64,000 nucleotides of DNA from Orobanche coerulescens (GCA_033398695.1 CM065801.1:5022001-5086000); one strand, 5' to 3'; counted from the first letter of the stretch, positions 22,153-33,702 are shown. The notes: generated by a model from the letters alone, not told the origin. Numbers and translations: made by a program.

Positions 22153-23366
22153 TGAACTTTTGGTATTTTTGCAAATTTGAAGTATTGTGTTATCTAGAAT
22201 GATGTTTTGTGATTCAAACATCGCATGTTCAAACATTAATTACAATATGGCTTCTTATACGAACTCCTATTTGTCATTTCGTTGTAATTCATTAGTATAT
22301 GAGGTCATTCATCCAGATGATTGAACTTATCCGTACGTACTAATAGAACAATTGGACGACACATGATATGCAATATATTATGGTAATTCAATCAATAACT
22401 TTTTATATAAGTGTATCATTAACAAATAATTGTTAATATATAAGTAACAACACCTAAATTGACGAGTAATTTGAGAAATTGGTGAAAATTCTTGACGTTC
22501 TTGTGCACACGATCGTGTGTTCAATCGTACACGACCGTGTACACGATCGTGTGCATATGAACTTTCGGTATTTTTGCAAATTTGAAGTATTGTGTTATCT
22601 AGAATGATGTTTTGTGATTCAAACATCGCATGTTCAAACATTAATTACAATATGGCTTCTTATACGAACTCCTATTTGTCATTTCGTTGTAATTCATTAG
22701 TATATGAGGTCATTCATCCAGATGATTGAACTTATCCGCATTTACTAATAGAACAATCGACGACACATGATATGCAATATATTATGGTAATTCAATCAAT
22801 AACTTTTTATATAAGTGTATCATTAACAAATAATTGTTAATATATAAGTAACAACACCTAAATTGACGAGTAATTTGAGAAATTGGTGAAAATTCTTGAC
22901 GTTCTTGTGCACACGATCGTGTGTTCAATCGTGGCCACGACCGTGTACACGATCGTGTGCATATGAACTTTTGGTATTTTTGCAAATTTGAAGTATTGTG
23001 TTATCTAGAATGATGTGTTGTGATTCAAACATCGCATGTTCAAACATTAATTACAATATGGCTTCTTATACGAACTCCTATTTGTCATTTCGTTGTAATT
23101 CATTAGTATATGAGGTCATTCATTCAGATGATTGAACTTATCCGTACGTACTAATAGAACAATTGGACGACACATGATATGCAATATATTATGGTAATTC
23201 AATCCATAACTTTTTATATAAGTGTATCATTAACAAATAATTGTTAATATATAAGTGTTAACATCTAAATTGACGAGTAATTTGAGAAATTGGTGAAAAC
23301 TCTTGACGTTCTTGTGCACACGATCGTGTGTTCAATCGTGGCCACGACCGTGTACACGATCGTGTG
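22149..23366 (+). repeat. Three tandem copies of a 406-bp unit
   Basis: CATATGAACTTTTGG (CATATGAACTTTCGG in copy 2) recurs at 22149, 22554 and 22960, a period of 405-407 bp. Each unit ends with a CGATCGTGTG palindrome block. The copies are nearly identical, so the amplification is recent relative to the decay of the protein genes. Confidence 0.93.
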
Positions 23367-23545
23367 CATACGTGGATACAGCGCCAATTTGACACTGTTG
23401 CCAACGTGTCACACGATTGGAACACGATCGCGGCGATCGTGTACACGGTCGTGTGCATACGTGGATACAGCCGCTAATTTGACACTGTGGCCAACGTGTC
23501 ACACGATTGGAACACGCGATCGCGCGATCGTGTACACGATCGTGT
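23366..23545 (+). repeat. Two tandem copies of an approximately 89-bp unit
   Basis: GTGCATACGTGGATACAGC starts each copy (near 23365 and 23453), and each ends in a GATCGCG/GATCGTG palindrome block. It directly continues the 406-bp array. Confidence 0.85.
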
Positions 23546-23742
23546 TCACTTCAAAGGTCAATTTATTTTATTATAAAATCCCGTCGGTCCCCCTTTATTA
23601 TAAGTCGATCCCCCTTTATTATAAAATCCCGTGTCCCCCTTTACTTTAAAATCCCATCGTGTCGGTCGGTCTCCACCCCTTTTTCACTTCAAACCCTAAT
23701 CAATTAACCTCGCTTAAAATTCATTAAAATCAAATACGCGAA

Positions 23743-23985
23743 ATGAGCGGCCGATTACGAAACCGATTTAGAGGAAGCGAAGCACCACCACCAAAAAGAA
23801 GGAGGAGGATACCTACTCCCAACCCACCATACGTAACTAGGCCGAGAGGAAGATACTCAATGCTCGGAGTAAGTTTTTGATTTTGTTGTATGTGTAGTGA
23901 CTATCATTGCAAATTAATGTGTTCCATGAAACAGGCCTATTTAAAAACACTGCGAGCACTCCACCATACTAGATGGTGATGATGA
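23743..23985 (+). CDS. Small basic two-exon ORF inside the MULE (tentative)
   Basis: The ATG at 23743 opens MSGRLRNRFRGSEAPPPKRR, continuing with more basic and Pro residues to SMLG. A good donor (GGA then GTAAGT, 23869) could join to an acceptor CATGAAACAG (about 23934), giving AYLKTLRALHHTRW and a stop at about 23980, roughly 56 residues in all. An acidic GGTGATGATGATAATGAT stretch follows in another frame. The KRRRR-type run looks like a nuclear localisation signal. Not recognised as a known family; it could be the first exon of a larger third MULE gene. Confidence 0.4.
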
Positions 23986-24499
23986 TAATGATTTGGAGAT
24001 TTCGAGAGTAAAAGCAAAAATTTATTTTGGAAGAGGAAGTTCATGAAGACGGTGATACAAGACTAAAGATACAGCTGATTGGGGAAAAGGGATCCAATTG
24101 ATTGTTTTTGTTATGTTATTATTAGATATTTTGTGTGATGGTGATTAAATTTTGTTTTGTAAAGTTATATGCTTTGGATCGTAAACTATTGCTCTTTGAA
24201 GTGAGCTACTTTGTTATGGTTAATGTTTGGCTCCATAGTCACCTTTATTTGCTTTACATTACCGAACACTTAAATTTCAATTCAAAGGTAAAGAAAATAT
24301 ACACAAAATTATGCATTTCAACTAATAATCGAATACCGAATTAATACATGGTCCATCGAGGATCAAAATATCAACACATGATTGTTGCTAGTAAGTCACA
24401 AAATATAAAAATACATAAGCAATTTAAGTTTCACGGTATGGACATCCCCTTATGTCATGGTCATCATTACGGCAAATGCTACACCTCTTCTTTGCCGGC

Positions 24500-27311
24500 G
24501 CCTTTGCCTCGGTTGTGCATCGATTTCTTGAGTTTCTTCAGGATATTCAAATCCACACCCCTATGGGAATGAATGCTTTGCAAGATTTTCTATTGTGGCG
24601 GTTCCTTTACACCTACCGCACACCGAGGCCATCCACTGCGTGCAAATTTTCAACAATGACCGTGCGCGACTCATCCTTGGTCGGCCGGCTTGTCGCACCT
24701 CTTACGGAGGTACGCAACGATGGATGAGATCTCCGTGGGACATTCCACTCATCGATGTGGGATGGGACTAATATGCTCCTTATAAGTCTCTAAGGCCTTG
24801 TTGCTTGAAATAACGACTAACAAAATCATACACGGACAAACCATTGCCGCGCGCTGTTACAATAAGCAATTATGTCAAGGATGTTGTATAGGATAATGTA
24901 TTTTTTATTGATGAGGTGATAAATCCAGACCATCCCTGTTTTGCAAATGATGGGAAAACACGATCGCGTCGATCGTGTGTTACGATCACGGGGATCGTGG
25001 GGTCACGATCGTGTGTTACGATCACGGGGATCGTGGGGTCACGATCGTGTGTTACGATCACGGGGATCGTGGGGTTACGATCGTGTGTTACGATCACGGG
25101 GATCGTGTGTTACGATCGTGCCCATTGTGTTACGATCGTGCACATCGTGTGCCCCATCGTGGGTTACGATAAGGGCGATCGTGGTTACGATAAGGGCGAT
25201 CGTGGTTACGATAAGGGCGATCGTGGTTACGATCATGCCCATCGTGGGTTACGATCGTGCCCATCGTGGGTTACGATCGTGCCCATCGTGGGCTACGATC
25301 GTGCCCATCGTGGGCTACGATCGCGTCATCGTGGGTTACGATCGTGCCCATCGTGGGTAACGATCGTGCCCATCGTGGGTAACGATCGTGCACACAACAA
25401 AGAAAGACATGTACCTTATAGCGGCGGCATGACGACATGGAATCGATCCAAATCAAACTCACGACAACAACATGTCCATGTTCAAGGTCGACCTCATAAG
25501 AAACTTTGTTTTCTTCGACTTTATAAACAAGTGGGGTGGTAGCTCGAACTTTAAGAGTCGACGGCTTGCACAGAGTTAGAAAGCTTTTCAAAAGTGTGCA
25601 TTGTCAACTCATGGTCTCTTGACGTAGCTTCTCCCGCTTCTCATCAAACCAATTCTCTAAAATTAGGCGAAATATCTCAAGTAACGAGCAAATAGGTAAA
25701 CGTCTAGCCCACAACATACGATTATTAAAGCATTCAACAAAGATTGGATGTCAAGAAGTTATAGCGTCGTGCACGGACACTTCGACCTAGCCCACCTCTC
25801 TCGGCCCAATTTCGTAAAGGCGCCCGTGCGCCCTTAGGGCTTTCGATATGTAGTTTCGAAAAGTAGTTTTCAAAACTTCTTCTCGATGCGTGTAGGCGTG
25901 ATTCTAAAGAGTCCTATAGCATGCGCACCATAGGAGGTCAGATTTTTGCAAGATGGTGATAGCAAAACCCGTGGAATGCATTCGGATAGACGGCTCGAAC
26001 AAAGATTCAATGCTCTTATGTTGGTCACTCACAATCGCAAATCTTCCGTCGGATTGTAGCATCTCGCGCAGTTATACGTAAAATAAGTCCATGACTCGTC
26101 GTTCTCTATCGGACCGAGACCAACAGCAAGAGGAAAAACTTGCTCGTTCCCATCAAATGTGACGGCCGCAAATAGAGTTCCTTTATTCCTTCCCTTTAGG
26201 TGGGTCCCATCAACTATAATCACCGGTCGAAGGCACGTATCAAATGCCCTAATACTCTGTCCGAGTGCAACGAACATGTGGCGAAACACTCCCTCACGAG
26301 TCGTCTACAAATCATAAATTGTCCCTGGATTACGCTGTCTTAACAAATACGGATAAGATGGGAGCCTCTGATACGACTCATCGAAGCCGCCATATGTATT
26401 CTCTATCGCTATATTCCTCGTCCGGAGAGCAAAACTGTATAGCATGTCAATGCCATACTCCCTACACATCTCTGCAATCATCTCCTTTGGCCTCAAAGTG
26501 ACCCCCTCACCGGTCAATCTTTTAGCAAAATAATGGGCGGCAACCTCAGAAGTGACCGATCGTGCGGCAGCACGGTTCAAATCAGTGCAATTGTGTGCTC
26601 CAATATCAACTTAGTAATTCTCCAAATAGTTGCACCTCAATAGCACACAACCTAAACCGACAATTTCTTCGCCCACTCTTACAGACAAACACTATACGTT
26701 TATCGGCGAACGATCGGTGATACACTGTAGCATGTTTTCCAAATGATACATTCCTACGCTTATCCTCAACTCGTCTTCGAACGAAAGGTGGACCCCACCT
26801 CTAGCCGACCGTGCTTAGGTGGAGGCCGCTCGACCCAACCCAAAGTCCGGCACTACCGGGTCCGAAATGGAATGATCCAGATTACGCATTGATTGTAGAT
26901 GCTCATGCTCGCTCGCAGATTGATGGTCGGATGAGAAGTTCCGACGACTCATAATCCTATCCATTTGGGCCGGTTGGCGAACCCAAGCAAGAAATTCCGC
27001 AGATAGTGACTCAAGCAAGTCTTTACAACAATCTTCATCTTCGGATGTATGCACCTCTTCATCTTCCTCATCTTCCTCGTCTTCCTCATCTTCCTCGTAT
27101 TGATACTCTTTGGAAGGCATGTCATAATTTATGTTGCCGGCTCTACTCTCGAGCCGCTACATCCCATATTAACCTCGGGAGTGGAGGAGCCGTTGTTCTC
27201 AACATAGACCTCGGGATCCTCCTTGTATTCTACTAGTAATCGAAGTATCTCAGTATCGCCCTTAATAGGACTTTTACTTTGTTTCCTTTGGCCATGTGTG
27301 TCAAGTACCAT
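24500..27311 (-). pseudogene. MuDR/MULE transposase (decayed, array-interrupted)
   Basis: Read on the minus strand in order: an acidic N-terminal stretch (27120-26815, EDEEDEEDEE); a MuDR zinc-binding/plug region (26815-26580, SFGKHATVYHR, FVCKSGRRNCRFRL); 26580-26305 (EYGIDMLYSFALRTRNIAIE, SYQRLPSYPYLL); the DDE start (26289-26029, IIVDGTHLKGRNKGTLFAAV); FAIVSDQHKSIESLFEPSI; RLPICSLLEIFRLILENWF; a SWIM finger (SCRRYKVHVFLCCVH, to about 25395). After a palindromic array come SVYDFVSRYFKQQGLRDL and HIDEWNVP (about 24830-24745), then a zinc knuckle whose CGRCKGTGHNRKSC frame is broken by a 1-bp loss. Stops and frameshifts occur throughout. The enzyme would cut and join the element ends. Confidence 0.85.
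24957..25395. repeat. Array of CGATCGTG palindrome repeats inside the transposase
   Basis: Three repeat types follow one another: a 36-bp unit with ACGATCACGGGGATCGTG (about 24968-25105), a 21-bp unit GGGCGATCGTGGTTACGATA (about 25160-25225) and a 22-bp unit ACGATCGTGCCCATCGTGGG (about 25230-25390). Every unit carries CGATCGTG, which pairs with itself. The array separates the SWIM finger from the C-terminal part of the transposase. On the minus strand the 36-bp type stays open as a 12-residue repeat with THDRDPTIP. Confidence 0.92.
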
Positions 27312-27539
27312 AATTTGTAATCGGACTCATTTGGACCACCCAAACCCTCTCGATAACCCCCACGAGGTTTGCACGACTAACTTTGCTCGTGTCGATATAG
27401 CAAAAATGAGTCCCCGTCTACATATGTCGATCGCTCCCAATGACCACCGTGATGTATCAAAATACGCCCCACGACATCGATTACAAAAAGATGAATAACT
27501 ATTCGAAAAATGAGCGAACAATATTACGGTCGCTTGGAC

Positions 27540-27735
27540 CACGGATGCACACGGCCGTATACTACCAGGTGTGCGGTGATCGTGTGCAAGTTTACGTCAT
27601 GAACACGATCAGCCGCACGATTTTATACGATCGTGTTAAACGATCGTGTACGTTAGTGTTGCGCCGCGATGTTAAGGTCGTTGCGCCGCGATCGTTGCAC
27701 GATCGTTGCACACGGTGGCTTCCCATCGTGTGCGG
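27540..27735. repeat. CGATCGTG palindrome cluster upstream of the transposase
   Basis: Words such as ACGATCGTG, GCGATCGTTGCACGATCG and CATCGTGTGCGGCG recur. It lies just upstream of the transposase 5' end, mirroring the cluster near the Ulp1 5' end. Confidence 0.75.
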
Positions 27736-28700
27736 CGATAAATGTCCGTAAGAACAGTCTGGAATTTTTTTCATCGAACAAATAATGATACATACCTAAA
27801 TTATGAACTCAGAAGCACGACAAATGAAGTCCTATTTCAACGTCAACTTTTATTTTCGAACAATCTTGTGATTTCTATAAGATTTTTTGAGAGACCCTTT
27901 GTCAAAAATAAAATGGCTGTGTTGTTTTGATGTATATGTTTGTAGTTAAATTTTGGTTCCTGGACATTAATATCGATCGGAGGAGGAAAGTAAAAAAGAA
28001 AAAAGAGAAGAAAAGTAGTTTAAAATAAATATATAAAAAAAAAGAGAGAAGTCAACTTTTAACACAAAAAGAGAGGACATTTTAGTCTTTTCAATCAAAA
28101 TGGTACCACAAACTTATAGTTTTATGAATGGGGATATAGAACTTATCAATTTTATGCTTTGGTATTAAAAAATTGATTCCCACTATATATAATATATGAT
28201 ATGAATATAATTAATTCAAAATTTCTCATAAATTTTAAAACTTTATTTGTAATGCATGATACACATGAGACTCACTCTGAATTCATTTAATGCAAAATAA
28301 TATAATAAACTTATTTTATAAAACATTAACAAAATTACCTAAGTAATATAGATATAAAAGCCAAACCATAAACTCAAGATAATAAGAACAGAAAATGAAT
28401 AAATTTATGAAATTTTTAAAATTACACTAAATAGATTATAAATTAATTATAAAGCTGTTCTTATTAAGTTATAAATTAATATATGTAAAATTTGAAAATA
28501 ACACTAAAAAAGAACAAATTAATTTTTTTGGGACCAAATCTGCAATTCTTTGGGACCAGATCTGCAACTAACGGATTGTCTAACTCACTTCCGTTAAAAA
28601 TGGATGGAAAATCTTATGGGACCAAATTTGTCGAAAATGGGACCATTTTGCAATCAGTCCATTCTCTTGGGACCAAAAGTGCAATTTACCCTAATATCTG

Positions 28701-31700
28701 TATACATGTAGTCTTCTTATATCCATCAGATCAAATCAAAATTAATCATGATCATTGATCATTAATACTACAATCTATATGTTGTAGTGTTATCAAAATT
28801 ATGTTGTAGTTTTTATTGTTTGTTTATAATTTTGAAAAAAAAAACAGCTAAATATGAATTTGTCTAACTCTCTAAAGTAATTTTTTCATGACATAATCAG
28901 ATTGTTAGATAATTATTAATTTTATACTTAAAAATTCAACACCCAAATAGATTAACTAGATTATCAGATAAATTAAAATTATTTTAGAATTCAAAAAACA
29001 TTAATTAATAACTAGAAAAGTTGTATATAAATGAATTCTGAAAAACTGAAAATGCTAAAAAAAAAACTATAAAAGTACAAATTAATTTTAAATTTTAAAA
29101 ATTAATCCTAAAATACATTAAAAATATAAATCACAAAAACATATATAAAATATAGTTAAATTCCAAAAAAAATAATAGATTCTAAAATATTAAACATAAA
29201 TATTAAAAATTAAAAAATATTTATATAGACTAGAATATGAAAAAAAGCTGAAATATTAGCAATTTTAAAATTAATAATATCTTAAGATTTATTTATAATT
29301 TTTCAAGGTAATTTTTATTTTTAGATTGAAATTTGGTTTTTAGCATCTTTTTAATTTTTCCAAATTTATTGGTATTTTTTGGATTTTTTTTGATTATATA
29401 TAATTTTAAAATCTACTTGTAATCAAGGTCTATTGTGCTTTTAAATATAATATATATATATATATATATTTCAAATTTGAGTATGCGCTTAATGTTTGGA
29501 ATAGTTGTTCTTATCCATTTTTGCATTCAAAGTTTACCTTCATTTAACTTAATTTTACCCATGATGGTCAAATACTATAGGATGCACGATCCACACTGTA
29601 TTTTTTGGATTTACTGATAAAATATTTTATTTTGAATGGTACAATTATATTCTTCAATATTTTTTAATTATATTTTTTAATAATTTATTGTAGCTTTCTT
29701 ATTTTATTCTTCACTTTATTTGTCTGTTTATAGATCTATTAAAATAAATATATTTTAAAGAATTAGTATTATTTTTTTGAGAATTTATATTAATATTATC
29801 ATTTACTTCTAATTTTTAGGATTCACTTATGAAATGTAGAATTAATTGTTATTTTTTAGAATTTTTACATATTTTTTGGCATTCATTTGTACTTTTTCTA
29901 TATTTATTTATATTATTTGTTTTATAGGATTTATTTATATTATTACAATTTATTAAAATCGATAATAAACATTTACATCTAATTTAATTCTATAAATCTA
30001 TTTATAATGTCAGGATACTCTTATTTATTTGTATTTTATGGATTTATTTGTAAAATATTTTTATTTTATAGATTTATTTAATTTATATTATTAATATTGA
30101 TCTATTTTTATGATTTTTTGTAATTTTTAACTAATTATTATGTTAGAATATATTTTTTATATTTTTAACATTTATTTGTATTTAATTTTTGTATTTTCTC
30201 AAATATTATTATACTTGATGGATTTATTTTGTAGTTTCTTATATTTTATTTGTGAATTTTGGAATTCATATAAATTTAATTATAACTTTTGAAAATTGTT
30301 TTATAATTCAGATGATTTTTTTTGTGTAATTTACATTGTAAAAATAAAAGAAGAGAAATTTGCTATTTATTTATTTCTTTTCTCAACTTAAGGTTATTTT
30401 TGTACTTAAACAATTTTAAATTTATATTTTATATACTTATTCTCTACAATCCAAATATTTACCTGCATACAGGTAGTACAATGTCTACCTATTCCAAAAA
30501 ATCCCAACTTTTATTAGATAGACTTTTAATTTACATTGTTAATCTATTATATATAAAGCTTATCCCCCTTGATTTAATGCGCAAGGGGGCCATTTAACTC
30601 TATAGCTAATAATTTCATACATTCATTGCCTCTACAACAAATAATACACTTCATAAATAAAATAATGATTTTATCACAAATTCTCAAATCACGGATTAGT
30701 GCACCTGTTTGGCAAACTTTTTTTTGATGCACCTATTTGTTATCCCTCCTTCAATACGCATCAAATAAATATCACAGATTAAACTCACGAATTTATCTAC
30801 ATATTAAACTCCAAGGAATACAAACAATCGAGTAATGATGGAGTGAACACAAAAGGGTTCCTGGAACCATGCTCTCGTAATTGATGAATATGAAGTACTG
30901 CTGAAGTTTTAATGCTTGAAGCATTATATAAACCATCCAAAGACAAGAAAACAACATAGCAAAAAACCACACCAGTTTTGTAGTTTGCCATATAAGCCTC
31001 TTGTTACGTTTTCTATTTATATGTAGATAAGAGGTTGTCACTATTTTTTAATCGTGGCCTACCTTTTCGAATATGGAGTTAAAGACTTGCTGTGGTATTC
31101 TTTAAAGATGTTTGTGTGTGCTTCTGACATTAGAGCGTTTGATGTTTGTATGGAGGTAAAGACTTGCTGTGGTATTCTTTCGAATATGGAGATTTGTGAT
31201 TTGATGTTACTTTTTTTCTTTGTTCGTTAAAAAACACAAAAACTAAATCGAATGATTTTGAGCAGAAACATTAAAGGATTTGATGTTGTGTTTGATTATT
31301 TCGGGTAAGGAGTTACAACGACGGCAGTTTGTGTGTGAAGCTGTGTTCGTGTTTGGTTGTTGATCTGCAAAACCAGATAAAAAGATGGATGAGAGGCGGA
31401 TTTTTTAAGATAGTGATAAAAAATTAGATATATATCTTGGAATGGATTGGATCCTATCTTACCCGAATTTTTTTACCCCATTGATTTTGGGTTTTAATCT
31501 GTTGGACTGGATCCAACCGATAATCAACCGGTTGGTGTTTGCTAAAAGAAATAAAACAAAATGGATTGAAATAAAATGATTGTTTTAAAGTGTACAACTC
31601 ATGAAAAGCTAATGAATTAATATATGCATGTAATGATGGAAAGCTTATGCGAATACTGAGTCGGACCTCCAGCAGTTGGTAAATTTGACACACACATACA

Positions 31701-33002
31701 TTCATCAATGCATACATAAGCACGTATCACGTATGTATGCAGACACTTATGTACGATATTGGTATACATTGAATAAAGAAGCTGAAAAATATTATAGAAA
31801 CAGCATGACTGCATGGGTATTTTGCTTTATATGTGGCATTCTTCATTGTAAATTTACCTCATATTTAATGATTTACATAATCAATATGCACGCTTGCTCT
31901 CTATCTCATGATGATGCTACTAATAGTCTCCTAAAATATAATAGAGACTCTTCATGTCCATTCCTTTTGTATTATTCACTTTTACTTTTTGTTTGGTGGG
32001 GATGGTAAGTTGGTATATGAAAAATAATAAGAAAAAAATGATAAAAAAAAAAAGTTGGTAACCATTGTGAATTAAAAACGAAATCATATCGTAATTTCAA
32101 GATTGCATAAAATTGTAGAATGTTAAAACAAAAGTTGTTAGTATTTAAAGATTACATGTGAAGAGACTCTTTTAAATGTTACATCTTAGAAAAAGTCTTT
32201 TTACATATACTATTTTAATGTGAATAAACTATTTTAAGTACTGTAAACCTAATTAGTACCGACCATTACACTATGAATATTTAGATGCAATGGGTGCAAC
32301 GCACGGGTTGATAAAACATTACACTATGAATATTTAAAATAAATACAATACATTACATATAATTAATTACATAGACTAAAAGAATTCTACACGGAAAAAG
32401 CGTTACGGATGAGTCCTTATTCATATTAAAAGACTACATGTGAAAAGACTATTTTAATCGTAACTTTTAATGTAAATAAACTAATTTAAATACAAAAATT
32501 ATGATAACATCACAATTAAATCCTCTAAAATAAGTACAATACAAATTCTCCAATAGGCATCTAAATACTGTCATGTGTCATTCAAGCGTCTGCAATCAAT
32601 GCTCATTCAAGCGTCTGCAACCAAAGACCGTGCATCGCACGGATTGAATCAAGCCTCGTTCAAATAAAGATTTCTATTAATGCGCTTCAAAATATTTAAT
32701 GAAAGAACTTTTCTTTGTAGAAAATTTTTATTTACGAATTTTACACTAGTGACTAGTTAAAAATAGGATTTCTTTCATGTATTTATATTGTGAAGACGTT
32801 AAAATATCTTTTATCAAATTCGAACATATTTCATTTATATATATTTCACTACAGTGATATATTTTAGCACTCGTATGGTTGTCCAATCCATCATTCAAAT
32901 ATGATGACATGAGTCGTATATAACTGAATGATTTATTTGAATTTGAGAAAATATTATTAAGTAAAAACAAATTTAATTCCTTTGTCTACTTATGTTTAGA
33001 AT
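28701..33002. other. AT-rich intergenic DNA without recognised genes
   Basis: Very AT-rich. From about 28800 to 29300 the plus strand is A-rich, and from about 29300 to 30450 T-rich, with diverged TTTATTTGTATTTTTTGGAT-like units. A 23-bp direct repeat, AAAGACTTGCTGTGGTATTC plus TTT, occurs near 31082 and 31157. Diverged direct repeats around 32140-32345 and 32425-32660 carry TACATGTGAA and GCACGG words (GTGCAACGCACGGG, GTGCATCGCACGG). No ORF with recognisable homology. Confidence 0.5.
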
Positions 33003-33465
33003 TAGGGGTGTTCAAAACTAGATATCCAGAATTTCGGATATCCGAAAATTCGAATAGTAGATTTTGATATTCGATATCCATATCTGAAATTTTGGATCCG
33101 AAATTTCGGATACGGATATCGAATATCCGAATATTCGGAAAAAATATGAATTATATTTGGATCCTTATATTCGTAAAAAATATTCGGATTCGGATATCGG
33201 ATATACGAATATCCGGAAAAAAATTCGGATATGGATATCGGATATCCGAATATCCGAATACCTTCTATTATTGAAAATATAAAAAAATAAATTTTTTAGG
33301 GTTTTTCGGATATTTCGGATATCCGAATATCCAATTTTTCTGAAAAGTACTATTCGATATCCGAATCCAAAATTCCGAATATTCGAATTTTCGAACATCC
33401 TAAATTTCGAATTTTCGGATATTTCGGATGTGATATTAGATGCGCTATCTTTTTGAACACCCCTA
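33003..33465. mobile_element. hAT-like MITE upstream of TOC159
   Basis: Terminal inverted repeats TAGGGGTGTTCAAAA (left) and TTTTTGAACACCCCTA (right) enclose 463 bp filled with GGATATCCGAATATTCGG-type palindromic words. The termini resemble the hAT element at 9686. I see no clear 8-bp duplication (left TTTAGAAT, right AATAAAAG). It ends about 240 bp before the TOC159 ATG. Confidence 0.75.
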
Positions 33466-33540
33466 AATAAAAGAGCATACTTAGCTTAGTTATCCCCGTC
33501 CCCCAGCGGCTGCAGAAAACCCAGAAACTCAAACACACCA

Positions 33541-33702
33541 AACAACCTTATCACAAATCTCACACTCACTCACACAATTCTCTCAGTTTCTTCCTCCTCT
33601 CTTTCGATTTGGATCCTTATCTATAGACCCAGAATTTTCAAAACCCTATTTGTTTTCTGCAAACTGTTGTAGTATTTAACATTGTTTATATTTGCACTTG
33701 CC
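33541..33702 (+). promoter_or_regulatory. TOC159: CT-rich 5' leader region of TOC159
   Basis: A CT-rich stretch (about 33550-33620: CACTCACTCACACAATTC, TTCTTCCTCCTCTC) precedes the start codon, as is common in plant 5' UTRs. The space between the upstream MITE and the ATG is short, so the core promoter should lie within or next to the MITE. Confidence 0.5.

Larger units (their letters stand above)
18116..28183. mobile_element. Inner inverted-repeat pair: Ulp1-carrying MULE body
   Basis: Left AGGGATCTCTCTTTTTTAG and right (complement GTGGGAATCAATTTTTTAA) start about 130 bp of inverted similarity, including TCATAAAACTATAAG on both sides. Flanks are TATATATATA and TATATATAAT, compatible with insertion into a TA-rich target. 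The interior holds a plus-strand DUF1985/Ulp1 gene and a minus-strand MuDR transposase, the content of plant Ulp1-carrying (Kaonashi/KI-type) MULEs. All genes are decayed. Confidence 0.72.
17392..28691. mobile_element. Mutator-like (MULE) structure, outer inverted repeats
   Basis: Termini GGGTAAATTGCAGATTTGG (left) and GGGTAAATTGCACTTTTGG (complement of right) begin long imperfect inverted repeats rich in TTTGGTCCC words. They are flanked by a 9-bp duplication, TAATATTTG (17383-17391) and TAATATCTG (28692-28700), 8 of 9 identical, which is the Mutator signature. Inside lies a second inverted-repeat pair (18116 and 28183), so this is either one MULE with composite ends or a large MULE inserted in a smaller one. 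Confidence 0.82.

Noticed and set aside
24957..25395. Regular repeats that could be taken for a CRISPR array
   Set aside because: There are no unique spacers. The repeats are contiguous, of three lengths, and lie inside a plant transposon gene.
24916..25542. Plus-strand ORF of 208 codons with GYDKGDRGYD repeats
   Set aside because: Shadow of the palindrome array; the supported coding strand here is minus (transposase).
31676..32008. 110-codon plus-strand ORF in the AT-rich intergenic region
   Set aside because: No recognisable domain, no splice or promoter context, and composition typical of random AT-rich ORFs.
33003..33465. 8-bp hAT target duplication for the MITE upstream of TOC159
   Set aside because: The adjacent octamers (TTTAGAAT and AATAAAAG) do not match, so only the inverted termini are claimed.
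33682..33702. Upstream in-frame ATG giving MFIFALA before MESKEAA
   Set aside because: Toc159 proteins begin with a short acidic/polar leader; the extra seven hydrophobic residues are not expected, so the second ATG was chosen.
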